Source of the DNA: an uncultured Pseudanabaenaceae cyanobacterium
GTDB lineage: Bacteria; Cyanobacteriota; Cyanobacteriia; PCC-9006; JAAUQQ01
DNA: 35,019 nucleotides
Assembly (NCBI GenBank): GCA_937949725.1
Contig: CALECT010000094.1
Location: 1-35,019, forward strand
Direction: 5' to 3'
In this document: piece by piece, positions 17,761-26,811 of the stretch
How the letters are laid out: every line of letters starts with the position of its first letter
Numbering within the stretch: position 1 is the first letter of the stretch
Program-made: the position numbers and the translations under genes
Notes under the pieces: model-generated
Told to the model about the DNA's origin: nothing
What the model saw: only the letters and a program-made list of their open reading frames with translations
Databases searched by the model: none

Positions 17761-19077
17761 TTAGAAATCCTGATGGAGAAATGGTTTGGCATTTTTCCCC
17801 ACATAGCTTGCTGCCACATGGCCATCACCCACCATCTGATACTTGTAGGTGACTAAGCCTTCCAAGCCCACGGGTCCTCGAGGCGGGAGCTTTTGAGTGC
17901 TGATGCCTACCTCAGCACCAAAGCCATAACGGAAACCGTCGGCGAAACGTGTGGAACAGTTGTGATACACACCGGCACTGTCTACGCGACTCATAAACTG
18001 CTGGGCTGACTCGTTATCTTCAGTCACGATGCAGTCTGTGTGGTGGGAACCATAGAAGTTGATATGGTCAATGGCTTCTTCTAGGTTGTCCACCACCTTC
18101 ACTGCCAAGATCAAATCGCTGTATTCAGTTGTCCAGTCCTCGTCTGTGGCAATTTCCAGCTTATAGGCTTCACCCAAAGCTGCTCGCACCCGCTCATCAC
18201 AACGCAGCTGCACTTTCACGTTTTGGAGTGCATTAAAGACTTTGGGCAGCACAGTCTCGACTAGGCTGGCATGCACCAACAGCGTTTCGATCGCATTACA
18301 AGCAGCGGGATATTGATGCTTGGCATCAAAGGCGATACGAGCAGCCTTCTCCACCTCGGCAGTGGCATCTAAGTACAGGTGGCAAATGCCATCAGCATGG
18401 CCCAGTACGGGAATGCGAGTATTGTCCTGGACATATTGAACGAAGGAATTTGAGCCCCGGGGAATGATTAAATCCACGTCCCGGTCCAGCTTCAGCAACT
18501 CGGCAATTTCGGAGCGACTCGTGAGTAGCTGAATGGCAGCCGGATCAATGCCAGCATTGCTTAGGCCCGTTTGAATGGCTTGGACGATCGCCTTACAAGA
18601 CCGCACCGCTTCCCGACCTCCCTTCATGATTGCGCCGTTCCCAGACTTAATGGCCAGGGAAGCAATCTGAATTACCGCATCGGGGCGAGCCTCAAAGATG
18701 ATGCCTAAGACGCCAACAGGACAAGCAAGCCGACGGAGAATCAAACCATCATCGATGCGGCGTTGGATTTGGACCTGGCCAATGGGGTCTGCTAGGCGAG
18801 CCACATCTCGTACCCCGGCGATCGCCCCAGTTAACTTAGCCCCTTCCAACTTCAACCGGGCATAGAGTGCTGCAGAGATTTGTTCGACTTGCGCAATCTC
18901 ACGATCCGCTCGGTTCGCTGCTTGAATATCGGCTTCGGCCGCTTCTAGGGCCTGGGCGATCGCCTCCAAAGCCTGGTTTCGTTGTTCCGTAGACAGTGCA
19001 GCCAATTGCTGAGCCGCTCGACGGGTCTGCTGAGCCAGCTCCGGCAGGGGCAAATTGCGAGAAGAGATAGCAGTCAT
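17761..19077 (-). CDS. proA: Glutamate-5-semialdehyde dehydrogenase (gamma-glutamyl phosphate reductase)
   Basis: ProA reduces gamma-glutamyl phosphate with NADPH to glutamate-5-semialdehyde, the second step of proline synthesis. The 438 residues cover a full aldehyde-dehydrogenase-superfamily fold: cofactor-binding half with [16 protein letters not shown] (119-134) and [15 protein letters not shown] (143-157), then [13 protein letters not shown] (204-216), and the catalytic Cys260 in [15 protein letters not shown]. The C-terminal [20 protein letters not shown] is typical of the family. proB is not in the window, so proline genes are not clustered here. ATG at 19077; no strong ribosome binding site was seen. 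It converges with the regulator-kinase gene. Confidence 0.97.
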   Translation of the reverse strand: MTAISSRNLPLPELAQQTRRAAQQLAALSTEQRNQALEAIAQALEAAEADIQAANRADREIAQVEQISAALYARLKLEGAKLTGAIAGVRDVARLADPIGQVQIQRRIDDGLILRRLACPVGVLGIIFEARPDAVIQIASLAIKSGNGAIMKGGREAVRSCKAIVQAIQTGLSNAGIDPAAIQLLTSRSEIAELLKLDRDVDLIIPRGSNSFVQYVQDNTRIPVLGHADGICHLYLDATAEVEKAARIAFDAKHQYPAACNAIETLLVHASLVETVLPKVFNALQNVKVQLRCDERVRAALGEAYKLEIATDEDWTTEYSDLILAVKVVDNLEEAIDHINFYGSHHTDCIVTEDNESAQQFMSRVDSAGVYHNCSTRFADGFRYGFGAEVGISTQKLPPRGPVGLEGLVTYKYQMVGDGHVAASYVGKNAKPFLHQDF

Positions 19078-19657
19078 GACAAGTGCTCACACAAAACGAA
19101 TATCAACCATCTTCAGAGAGGTCAGAATCATCTCCGATAATCCCCCCACAGAATCCTTAAAACCATCTCTAAAATCCTTCCCGTGACCGGAATCTTTTTG
19201 GCCAGAGATGAAGTCTTATATGGTAGCGGCAACTGAATCTGATTCTACGGGATTACTTGTCTTTGCTAAGGGGATGCTCAAGCAGAAAATCATTGATTTT
19301 CCTTGAACTGGAGAGAGACTTGGCCCCAGGCAAGAAGCTTGGGGGGTGAGCCTATACATGGGTCTATGCCATCTAGTCTAATACTCAAGCATCGTGCAAG
19401 ATACTTAACACCAAAGGCTTTCAGGATTTTTCATAGGCCTGAAGCCTATGCTTTTCAGAGTTGCCTCTTCAACTCCAAATATATGTGGCATTTGTCAGGC
19501 TTAGCCACTGCCACGCCATCTGAGAGAAGCAGATTACTGGCAGAGACCTTGAGGCTCTCTTGCTGCTACTAAGCGTTTTACGCTTGCCAATTCCTCCAAA
19601 CGATTTTCTTACCCCTTTCCCTTCAATTGACGCTTCTCGCTCAACTGCATCTCTGCC
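19078..19657. other. 580-bp gene-free stretch with an isolated hairpin
   Basis: It separates the divergent proA and exported-protein genes, so it must hold both promoters. No convincing gene: a 32-codon ATG frame (19208-19306) and an 89-codon TTG frame (from 19303) look like chance. The clear structure is the perfect hairpin at 19432-19450. No RNA gene was recognised. Confidence 0.5.
19432..19450. repeat. Perfect 7-bp hairpin flanked by T-runs
   Basis: CATAGGC (19432-19438) and GCCTATG (19444-19450) pair around CTGAA. The plus strand continues with CTTTTC, so it could terminate a short rightward transcript, yet no gene ends before it. It lies 208 bp before the exported-protein ATG. Confidence 0.5.
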
Positions 19658-20416
19658 ATGAAGACGACTATGCTAAAACTCTCCACAATGGCCATGACCC
19701 TCTTGGCTATTGGTTTGGGGGTTGAACTTCAAGGCACCAATCCTCCGCAGATGGCCCAAAGCTTTAACAGTCTGCCTCCCGGTTTACCCAGCACTGGTGC
19801 TCCAGCTAGCAATGGGATTGGGCCGGAACCCTCTACTGGGCAGTCCGCTTTTGAGCCCCTAATCATTCCAGGTCAGTCGGTGGGTCCAGTGACTGCTGAC
19901 ACGAGTCATGACGACCTTGTAAAAATCTTTGACCCAGCTCGTCTTGCGGAGGTTGACGCTCCCATTGGAGAGGGATTTGTGCGACCCGGCACTCGAGTTA
20001 AACTCCACGAGAATCGCTCCTTCACGATTGTCTGGGCAGACGCAGATCGAACCCAAGTTGCCGAGGTTCGGGATATTGGCTCGGGTTGGCGGACCCCGGA
20101 AGGCATTAGGCCCGGCATGTCCATTGAGGAACTGGAAGCTGTTCTGGGGCCATTTCAACTATCAGGGTTTGCCTGGGACTACGGCGGCACCGTCATGCTA
20201 GAGGGCACCACCCTTGATAGCTATGACTCCCAGCTAATCGTTCGTCTTCAGCCCACCCCTGAAGATACCCACCAAACCCAAGCTTTAAGAGAAGTTTTAG
20301 GGGATGAACTGGTGGATTCTGACCATGAAAGCTTTGATGAAATTCATCCCGTCGTAGACGAGATTATTGTGAGTTTGGCTAAACCAAATTCATATGGTGG
20401 CTTAGGACTATGGTGA
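19658..20416 (+). CDS. Exported protein of unknown function
   Basis: The protein is not recognised. It has 252 residues with a short basic start and a hydrophobic signal-like stretch (about 5-25), probably cleaved, then a Pro/Ser/Gly-rich linker (about 30-65). The folded part begins at LIIPGQSVGPVTADTSHDDL and includes RPGMSIEELEAVLGPF; the repeated pattern of GxSVGP followed by GMS.EEL resembles small periplasmic proteins in which each unit begins with a Gly-rich turn and a helix, broadly like BamE/SmpA-type folds. That comparison is weak. Two such units suggest an internal duplication. The mature part is acidic. It ends 102 bp before the shared terminator at 20519. Confidence 0.75.
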   Translation: MKTTMLKLSTMAMTLLAIGLGVELQGTNPPQMAQSFNSLPPGLPSTGAPASNGIGPEPSTGQSAFEPLIIPGQSVGPVTADTSHDDLVKIFDPARLAEVDAPIGEGFVRPGTRVKLHENRSFTIVWADADRTQVAEVRDIGSGWRTPEGIRPGMSIEELEAVLGPFQLSGFAWDYGGTVMLEGTTLDSYDSQLIVRLQPTPEDTHQTQALREVLGDELVDSDHESFDEIHPVVDEIIVSLAKPNSYGGLGLW

Positions 20417-20518
20417 ATTTCCCCCTGTTCGTTGACTTGTAGGAGCGAACGATTGTTCACCCACAGAGGGATTGAGAGCAATGCGATGAGGATTGGGTCT
20501 GAGCCCATCGTTAATACC

Positions 20519-20557
20519 AAAAGAGTCCAGAGATGCATCATCTCTGGACTCTTTTTT
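20519..20557. terminator. Bidirectional Rho-independent terminator
   Basis: A perfect 17-bp stem (20519-20535 with 20539-20555) closed by a 3-nt CAT loop, with A-run on the left and T-run on the right, so it works in both directions. It sits between the converging stops of the exported protein (20416) and the S41 protease (20583). Confidence 0.93.
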
Positions 20558-20582
20558 AGACCTTAGGATAAACTACCAGCCC

Positions 20583-21842
20583 CTAGAGCTGCTCACGAAT
20601 GAGCTCAAGTGCCTTCGCATACTGAGGATCTTCAACCGTGCCAATGGAATCAGGGTTGTTTGCCAGGCGCTCTTGGTCTCCCTTGGACAATGCCACTTCC
20701 ACATCAGGGCTAATGCCCGTTTTACTGATGTCCGTGCCCTTGGGGGTGTAATAGTGAGCGATGGTTACAGCAATACCAGAGCCATCAGAAAGGGGATGGA
20801 GGGACTGAACTAGGGCCTTGCCAAAAGTGGGACTGCCAACAACAACGGCACGCTCGTTATCCTGCAATGCTCCGGTCAGGATTTCGCTAGAGCTAGCAGA
20901 GCCCTTATCCACCAAAATCGCGAGGGGAAGGTCTGTCAAAGCAGAATTATCTGCTTTGATGTGCTCATCATGCTCTTCGCGATCAACGGTTTGAACGATT
21001 TCGCCTTCTGCGAGCCACATGCGAGCAATATCAATGCTGGCATAGAGCAGCCCTCCGGGATTACCTCGCAAATCGAGGACAAATGCATCAGCACCTTCGG
21101 CGTTGAGATCCTTGATGGCAGCCTGCATTTCCTCAGCTGCATGGGCGGTGAACTGGCTGAGGCGAATGTAGCCCACGCGAGCCCCTTCTTCTTGGCGAAC
21201 GCTGTGCTCAACGCTAGGAATCTCGATGCGGGCACGGGTTAGCTTGCGCACGACCTTGCGGCCTTCGCTGCGGAATTCCAAGCTGATGCTGGTGCCTTCT
21301 TCACCACGAATCTTTTCGGCGGCTTCCTCTACGGTCATGCCCTTGGTGGGAACGCCATTGATTTTGAGGATTTGGTCACCTGCTTTAACGCCAGCCGCCA
21401 TGGCAGGAGAATTTCTGATGGGAGCAGAGACGGTGAGGATCTTGGTCTTTTCGTCCTGGGTGAGGCGCATGCCCACGCCGGATAGCTCACCAGAGGTTTG
21501 ATTCGTGAGGGATTCATACTGCTTCTGATCCATGAAGCGTGTGTATGGGTCCTCAAGGGTCTTGAGCGCTGTACGTAGGGCCTCATAGGCATCTTCACGA
21601 GTACCGTAGTCCTTCTGCAGTAGGTCACTGCGGATTTCCTGCCAATCCTGGGCATTGAATGACGGGTCAACATATTCCCGATTCACAATCTGCCAAGCCT
21701 GATCGACGATCGCCTTGGGACTTTCTTGCCAAGCCGCTCGAACAGAGCTACCCGGTGCGATCAGTGAGACAGACAGCGTCGTTGCGATCGCCCCCGCAAA
21801 CAGCATCGCTTGGGTTGAGGAAGAGGATTTGAATAGCTTCAT
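20583..21842 (-). CDS. Carboxyl-terminal processing protease (S41 family)
   Basis: A serine protease of the CtpA/B/C group, acting in the periplasm or thylakoid lumen. In cyanobacteria CtpA trims the D1 C-terminus of photosystem II; the roles of the paralogues CtpB and CtpC are less defined. The 419 residues show a signal peptide ending near Ala37, an N-terminal helical domain, a PDZ domain (about 118-205, with SGVGMRLTQ), and the protease core with LRGNPGGLLYASID, the catalytic Ser317 (GSASSSE) and Lys342 (TFGKALVQ) 25 residues apart. The QTSGELSGVGMRL stretch, from memory, looks more like CtpB/CtpC than CtpA, so no gene name is given. ATG at 21842. Confidence 0.93.
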   Translation of the reverse strand: MKLFKSSSSTQAMLFAGAIATTLSVSLIAPGSSVRAAWQESPKAIVDQAWQIVNREYVDPSFNAQDWQEIRSDLLQKDYGTREDAYEALRTALKTLEDPYTRFMDQKQYESLTNQTSGELSGVGMRLTQDEKTKILTVSAPIRNSPAMAAGVKAGDQILKINGVPTKGMTVEEAAEKIRGEEGTSISLEFRSEGRKVVRKLTRARIEIPSVEHSVRQEEGARVGYIRLSQFTAHAAEEMQAAIKDLNAEGADAFVLDLRGNPGGLLYASIDIARMWLAEGEIVQTVDREEHDEHIKADNSALTDLPLAILVDKGSASSSEILTGALQDNERAVVVGSPTFGKALVQSLHPLSDGSGIAVTIAHYYTPKGTDISKTGISPDVEVALSKGDQERLANNPDSIGTVEDPQYAKALELIREQL

Positions 21843-22330
21843 GTGTATTCTGCTAGCAGAAGCGACTTAGGTAGAATTGCTATGCCTAGGTTCGTCATGT
21901 CTGGTGACATAGGCGACGGCATTACGTTACGTAGCAAGCGTGAACCGTTCACATAAGAATTATCTGAGATACGCCGAAGAATTGCACCCAAATTGGCCAC
22001 AGTTCAGCATTTTGACCAGATGCTTCCTTAGGTTAAAAGGAATTTTCTCAGAACCCCATGGGGCTGTGCCAGTTCCCTTAGGTGGATGAAGAGCTTTCTG
22101 AGTTTAGGCAAGTAGCCTTAATACCCAGTTCGCCAGTTTTTCGCCAGTTTAAGGTCCGACATAAATTAGAGCTCATCTTTCTTCGAGACCCGAGGCAGTG
22201 AATCAGCCTAAAACGTCTACACAAAATTATCCGATTTAGGGGGATAAGGTTGTGAAAACAGTTGTAACTTCTCCTAAATAGGTGAAGCGAGGCGATCGCA
22301 TCTCACACCCATGCCACTCTCCATAGACCC
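21843..22330. other. Gene-free divergent region upstream of the S41 protease and ElyC/YdcF genes
   Basis: No gene. It holds palindromic ATGTC-TGGT-GACAT (21897-21910) close to the protease start, the 10-bp palindrome CCCCATGGGG (22054-22063), a tandem 11-bp repeat (22129-22150) and a HIP1 site (22292-22299). It must contain both promoters; I cannot place them firmly. Confidence 0.5.
22129..22150. repeat. Tandem direct repeat, 2 x 11 bp
   Basis: TTCGCCAGTTT occurs twice back to back (22129-22139, 22140-22150), and a further CCAGTT lies just upstream (22125-22130). One helical turn between copies is the spacing expected for regulator sites, about 180 bp before the ElyC/YdcF start. Confidence 0.6.
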
Positions 22331-23041
22331 TTGCTCCTAGACCAAAAGTTCCGCCAAGCTCGCCAATACTGCTTGATTGCCATCCTGGCTCTATTGACCG
22401 GCTTGTTACTCCATCGCAGTTTTCAGCTATACCAGGCAGCCCACCGTCCCGTGGATGCTGTGTTGGTCTTGGGCGGTAGTATCCGTCGGGAAATGGCGGC
22501 AGCAGAGCTAGCTCGCGACAACTCCCAGTTGCCCATTTTGATCTCTGCAGGCTCTCCGGCTCCCTGTGTGTGGGCTATTGCTGAGCGGGAGGCTCAAGCC
22601 TATCGCTCTAAACTCGGGGATATAGATCCAAAAGCCCAGATTTGGCTGGAGTCTTGCGCGACCTCAACCCTCGGAAACTATCGCTTTAGCCTGCCCATTC
22701 TTGAAAGCTGGGGAGCCCGTCACGTCCAGCTAATGACCTCCGGCACCCATCAACTAAGAGCAACTGGCCTAGGACGGATTATTCTGGGCAGCCACGGCAT
22801 TTGGCTCAGTCCGACGCCCGTGGTGGAAACGGGACGCCCCGGTAATCAAGAATCCAAGCTGAAAACGGCTGTGGATTGGATGCGCGGACTAGCTTGGGCT
22901 TGCATCAGTCAGCTATACGCGCCTCAGTGCCATGGACTCGTCCGCCTTGACCAAGTGGTTTTGGAAGATTGGGTGGGTCGCGATTTTGAATGTGAGCATC
23001 AAGGCCAGGTGGAGCTGCCAGAACGCCTCAATCGCCCCTGA
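22331..23041 (+). CDS. ElyC/SanA/YdcF (DUF218) family protein
   Basis: The family includes E. coli ElyC and SanA, linked to envelope polymer synthesis and barrier function; the enzymatic step is not settled. The 236-residue protein has one N-terminal membrane segment (about 13-30) and then the DUF218 fold: DAVLVLGGSIRREMAAAELA (42-61), ILISAGSP, a conserved LESCATSTLGNYRFSL, and HVQLMTSGTHQLRATGL. The start is TTG at 22331; no ATG or GTG is available in frame before the upstream stop at 22283, so either TTG or another rare start is used. Its promoter region is shared with the S41 protease. Its context next to envelope genes is compatible with an envelope role. Confidence 0.85.
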   Translation: MLLDQKFRQARQYCLIAILALLTGLLLHRSFQLYQAAHRPVDAVLVLGGSIRREMAAAELARDNSQLPILISAGSPAPCVWAIAEREAQAYRSKLGDIDPKAQIWLESCATSTLGNYRFSLPILESWGARHVQLMTSGTHQLRATGLGRIILGSHGIWLSPTPVVETGRPGNQESKLKTAVDWMRGLAWACISQLYAPQCHGLVRLDQVVLEDWVGRDFECEHQGQVELPERLNRP

Positions 23042-23286
23042 TTTTTATCTAAACCGCAGCAGCCATAGCCCCATATCTTTGTGGCATTTGTTTCTTTTCA
23101 GGCTGCCCTGACAGTTGGTTGTGATGGCTCAAAGCTTTAGCTCTAAAGGATTTTTGGGAAATATAAAACTGTATTTAGTTGCTGCAACGACAACGGCTGA
23201 AAACATCACAACCGGCTTTTCTCGTTGCCAGCACCATGAGTCCCCCTGCTCAGGCTGTGCATCTCCATTTGTAAGTGACCTAGGCA

Positions 23287-23877
23287 ATGCCCCTTGCCCA
23301 GACCTCTGCGAAGGAGAGCCAATTCTATTCCGCTCACGATTCCTTTGCTGCCATGGTGATGCAGGTTTCTTCCACTTCCGTTAATCGCGATCGCCAACCC
23401 GTACCGGCGATCGAGACATTGCCTTCTTCAACCCAGCCCAATCGGCCTAGTCCCGCCATGGCACCTCCAGCTCCCTCCCAGCTGGAAAGCTCATTGCTAA
23501 GTCGCAAACGCCCGCTGAGCTCCATTGGCTACAACTACCAGGCCCACATCACAGGTGCGGTCCTGTTTGACGGCAACGGGCTCCCCCAGGAATACTTCAC
23601 CACGTCCCAGATCACCCTGGAAAACTGGGAGCAGCTTATCTTTCAACTCCTAGGGTTGCGCTGGTTGCTGATGTCTTCGCTGAACTTTGACAGTTTCGGC
23701 TTTGCTCGCGCCTCCAGTGGCAACCATACGGCGGTTCTGCTGCGTCAGCGTGAGACCTACCTTGCCCTCCTCACCGAGAATCTTCAAGGCAAGGTTTACG
23801 ATCTGGAATGTCGTCAGTGGCTTTCCGGCTTTGACCTTGCCGACTTAAGACGGGATCAGCGTTTTCAGTCTTTCTAA
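23287..23877 (+). CDS. Roadblock/LC7-like protein, cyanobacterial hypothetical
   Basis: A 196-residue protein with a Ser/Pro/Gln-rich, probably disordered first 75 residues and a compact C-terminal domain (about 80-195). That domain opens with NYQAHITGAVLFDGNGLPQE, like the first strands of Roadblock/LC7 domains in which a small-molecule or GTPase-binding sheet is formed, then a helix and further strands (HTAVLLRQRETYLALL). Bacterial Roadblock proteins often work with MglA-type small GTPases; none is nearby. The call rests on the strand pattern by eye. The start is uncertain: ATGs at 23353 and 23359 are alternatives, and no good ribosome binding site precedes any of them. Confidence 0.6.
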   Translation: MPLAQTSAKESQFYSAHDSFAAMVMQVSSTSVNRDRQPVPAIETLPSSTQPNRPSPAMAPPAPSQLESSLLSRKRPLSSIGYNYQAHITGAVLFDGNGLPQEYFTTSQITLENWEQLIFQLLGLRWLLMSSLNFDSFGFARASSGNHTAVLLRQRETYLALLTENLQGKVYDLECRQWLSGFDLADLRRDQRFQSF

Positions 23878-23913
23878 TCGCCTTGTCAGCTCATTACTCT
23901 ACAACGCCTCCGC

Positions 23914-24645
23914 TCAAACGCCTTGGGGGTAGTCTTCCCACAGATCGGTTGTCTGGCGGAGACTGCGAAACGAGCCTCCGCCTAGGATCAAATGGTCCAA
24001 CAGGGGCAAGCCCAAAATCTGTGCCCCATGGAGTAACTGTTCCGTCAGATTAATGTCCTCGGCACTGGGTTCGACGCTGCCGGAGGGATGATTGTGGGCC
24101 ACAATCACTCGGGTTGCTCCATTGCGAATCACCTCCCGAAAAATTTCCCTGGGATGGGCCAAGGTTTCCGTTGCCGTGCCGATGGTAATGACCTGATTGC
24201 CAATGGGTCGATTCTTGATGTCCAGCATTAGAACTGCAAAATGCTCCTGACTTTCCCACATTAGGTCGGAAGCCAAGTAGGCCACGGCTGCCTCAGGGCT
24301 TTCTAGGGGTAGACGCTCCAGGGGACGAGATTGATAAACTCGCTTGCCCAGCTCTAGACCAGCCAATATGGTGCAAGCCTTGGTGGGACCAACTCCCAGC
24401 ACAGTCGTCAGCTCAGCGATGGAAGCCTCTCGCAATACAGCCATGGGATCGCGCTCATTTTGCCCGAGGCTGTGCAGAATGTACTCCCCCAGCCCCACTG
24501 CCGAGAGTTTTCCAGGCCCTTGGCCCGTGCGCAGCAAAATAGCCAATAACTCTGAATTGGACAGCACGCGCACGCCATCAGAGAGCAATCGCTCCCTGGG
24601 TCGCTCTGAAGCAGGTAGATCAGCAACGCGTAGGCTGTAGGTCAT
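23914..24645 (-). CDS. radC: DNA repair protein RadC (JAMM-domain protein)
   Basis: RadC proteins combine a helix-hairpin-helix with a JAMM/MPN metalloprotease-like domain; their original repair role is disputed and the substrate is unknown. With ATG at 24645 the protein has 243 residues, the usual family length. The HhH is at about 80-100 ([15 protein letters not shown]). The JAMM zinc motif shows Glu134, HNHPSG (184-189) and Asp197. The frame is open back to 24861, but the added 72 residues do not resemble RadC starts, so the shorter form is chosen. It converges with the Roadblock-like gene (36 bp apart). The LCP terminator lies upstream of it on the same strand. Confidence 0.93.
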   Translation of the reverse strand: MTYSLRVADLPASERPRERLLSDGVRVLSNSELLAILLRTGQGPGKLSAVGLGEYILHSLGQNERDPMAVLREASIAELTTVLGVGPTKACTILAGLELGKRVYQSRPLERLPLESPEAAVAYLASDLMWESQEHFAVLMLDIKNRPIGNQVITIGTATETLAHPREIFREVIRNGATRVIVAHNHPSGSVEPSAEDINLTEQLLHGAQILGLPLLDHLILGGGSFRSLRQTTDLWEDYPQGV

Positions 24646-24841
24646 GGCTGTTATGTCTTTAGGGCGAATGAGTTGGCTGTCAATGGCAATGCCCTGGGAA
24701 CCAGGTCTTTCTATTGGTACATACGATCTTTCCAGATTCCGTATAAAGCTGGTGCCAGAGCTTAAAAAGTCGGTTGCTTTGGCGATCAGCAGATGGATTG
24801 CGAGCCGAGTAGAGGACGAGCCTGGCGATCGCCCATCCCCA

Positions 24842-24874
24842 GCAAAAAGGCTCTCCGCCAACGCGAAAAGCCTT
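24842..24874 (-). terminator. Rho-independent terminator of the LCP gene
   Basis: Read leftward, the arm at 24874-24863 pairs with 24858-24847 in a 12-bp stem (including two G-U pairs in RNA) closed by GTTG, followed by TTT at 24846-24844. It lies 36 bp beyond the LCP stop and before radC. Confidence 0.75.
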
Positions 24875-24909
24875 CAACAAAAGATATTCAGAGCTTTAGC
24901 AATCTAGGC

Positions 24910-26280
24910 TTACCAAGAAGGCGATTCCCAATCACTGCCCACGCGAATCGTCAGTTCTGATTCCAAATGCCCCGTAGAAGCAGCATCAATCTGCCCGAGG
25001 GATAACCGACGCTCTACCAGCTTGGCAGCATCCAAATCGCCCTGCTGAACAATGATTGAGGTCTCTTCTACGATATCGGGCCAGTCATTCACGACGTAGA
25101 CCGAGTTGAAGCCTAGCTCTCTGAGGTGATCTGCCATGTGATAGGCCTGGTCAGCGTAGGTGGAGGCATTTTGGACTGCGATCGCCACATCGTAGGGTGA
25201 CTGGCTACTGGAAACGTTATCCCAGCCTCTATCATCCTGAGCCCAACGGCTTTGGGGCTCTACGTCGAAATAGGAGGACAGAATATCGTCCCGCTTGGAC
25301 TCATTCATAATCCAGTAGCTGGAATTGAATTCTCCATATTCACTGGCCCGGCCCGGCAGCATCACCATCTGCATTTCTTCAGGCTCTAGCTGGAGACCAA
25401 ACCGGATGAGTGCCATTAGCTCATCGCCATTCAGATTCGTATCGGTATAGTCCTGGGCAATATTTAGCAGTTGGGGCAAACGCGCCACAATGGTGGGGTT
25501 GGTGAAGCGCTTACGCAGGGCTTTCAAGAGGGTCTGCTGACGCTGTACTCGGCCAATATCGCCGTAGGAGTCATTGCGAAAACGGGCGAACTGTTCGGCT
25601 TCATCTCCATCTAAGGTCTGCCAACCTTCTCTTAGATCGATCTCCAAGCCCTGGGTGTTATCGACGTAATACATGTCCTTGGGCACAAACACTCGCACCC
25701 CGCCGATCGCATCCACAATGGCTCGAAAAGCTCCCGTATTGACCCGTAAATAGCGGTCAACTTCCACTTCGTTAAAGTTATGAGCCACAACCTCACGAGC
25801 TAAGGCCGGGCCCCCCATCCAGTTGGCATGGTTGACCTTAGTGCGACCGTATCCTGGAACTTCCACTTGAGTATCGCGGGGAATGGACAGGACCGAAACC
25901 TGCTCACTGTCAGGGTCCAAGTTAAGCAGGAGCATAGTGTCGCTGCGACCTGAAAAGCTCTCTTCAGAACCGGGTTCCACATCAGGAACCTCATCAATGC
26001 CCATGACCAGCACATTGACGGGTCTCGCTAGGGGGCGCAGCAGGCCCCCCTCTTTAAGAATAGATTCCCCATTTTCTCCAGCCATGCTGGGACTGGGCAA
26101 AGGTAGCCAAAGGGATGTCGCAATCCCCACGGAAGCGGCCAGCACGGCACAGGTTGCGTAGGTTGAACGCCAAAATAGTTTCTTAATAGCAGAGGGTTGC
26201 TGGGCCGAAGCGGATTGGTTCACAGATCGCGCATTTCCGTAGTCTGGGCTGGACTTCAATGTAAATAAAGCGACTCTCAC
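24910..26280 (-). CDS. LytR-CpsA-Psr (LCP) family glycopolymer ligase
   Basis: LCP proteins attach lipid-linked glycopolymers to peptidoglycan or proteins outside the cell. The 456 residues show an N-terminal cytosolic part, a membrane segment (about 40-60) and a periplasmic LCP domain: VNVLVMGIDE (88-97), RSDTMLLL (112-119), LSIPRDTQVEVPGYG (131-145), VNTGAFRAIVDAIGGV and GDIGRVQRQQTLL. The invariant Arg/Asp residues for polyprenyl phosphate and Mg2+ are present. A C-terminal LytR_C module follows (about 370-455). The start is GTG. It diverges from manC, consistent with a role in attaching mannose-containing envelope polysaccharide, which is inference. A terminator lies at 24842-24874. Confidence 0.93.
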   Translation of the reverse strand: MRVALFTLKSSPDYGNARSVNQSASAQQPSAIKKLFWRSTYATCAVLAASVGIATSLWLPLPSPSMAGENGESILKEGGLLRPLARPVNVLVMGIDEVPDVEPGSEESFSGRSDTMLLLNLDPDSEQVSVLSIPRDTQVEVPGYGRTKVNHANWMGGPALAREVVAHNFNEVEVDRYLRVNTGAFRAIVDAIGGVRVFVPKDMYYVDNTQGLEIDLREGWQTLDGDEAEQFARFRNDSYGDIGRVQRQQTLLKALRKRFTNPTIVARLPQLLNIAQDYTDTNLNGDELMALIRFGLQLEPEEMQMVMLPGRASEYGEFNSSYWIMNESKRDDILSSYFDVEPQSRWAQDDRGWDNVSSSQSPYDVAIAVQNASTYADQAYHMADHLRELGFNSVYVVNDWPDIVEETSIIVQQGDLDAAKLVERRLSLGQIDAASTGHLESELTIRVGSDWESPSW

Positions 26281-26811
26281 AGGCCAGGGGCTTAGCCCTC
26301 TACTGATAAAGGTGCATGCTCCCTGTTTCGCTTTGGTTAAGGATTAATCAGGACTAATTATCTTGGAAAATCTCAAAGCATTGCTAGTCGCAATTGACAC
26401 AATAGCCAGCTCTCTTTGGTTTATACAACTTTCACTGCCCGTGGCAGAGATATTTAGACAACAGCGGTTCGAGAAAGAATCTAACCAGCTTCTGTCCGTT
26501 TTGTTTATTAAGCTAAATTGCTCAAGGTTTATATTCTTTAACTGTTATTACTATATCCCCTTCGTCATAGCTGGTCAGCCCCAATACAGACATTCTCGAT
26601 AGTTGGACTGCCTTATCTTTCCCTGGGCAAGCATTAAAGTTCTTAGATTAGCTAAGGGCTTGGGACGATCCATGACAGTCCAGTTCAGGCTGACTTGGGT
26701 TAGTCCAGGATCAGGTTTGGGCACATAGTCATATAGAACAAGCTTGATCGCCCCTCATCCTGGGCATTGTTAATTCAGTAGACTCCAAGCAGCAGAGGAA
26801 GGTTTCACCGT
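26281..26811. other. AT-rich gene-free stretch between the divergent LCP and manC genes
   Basis: No gene recognised. Bases about 26360-26600 are clearly richer in A+T than the flanks. A 79-codon TTG frame (26363-26602) looks like chance because it has no ribosome site and a random composition. GGGCTAAGCCC lies just upstream of the LCP start (about 26287-26297). manC has a good GAGGAAGG ribosome site ending about 14 bp before its ATG. Confidence 0.5.

Noticed and set aside
23115..23384. 89-codon plus-strand frame rich in Cys before the Roadblock-like gene
   Set aside because: It overlaps the next gene in another frame, has irregular composition and no ribosome site.
24646..24861. 72-codon N-terminal extension of RadC
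   Set aside because: It does not resemble RadC N-termini; starting at 24645 gives the usual 243-residue protein.
26363..26602. 79-codon TTG frame in the AT-rich gap before manC
   Set aside because: No ribosome site, rare start and AT-driven composition.
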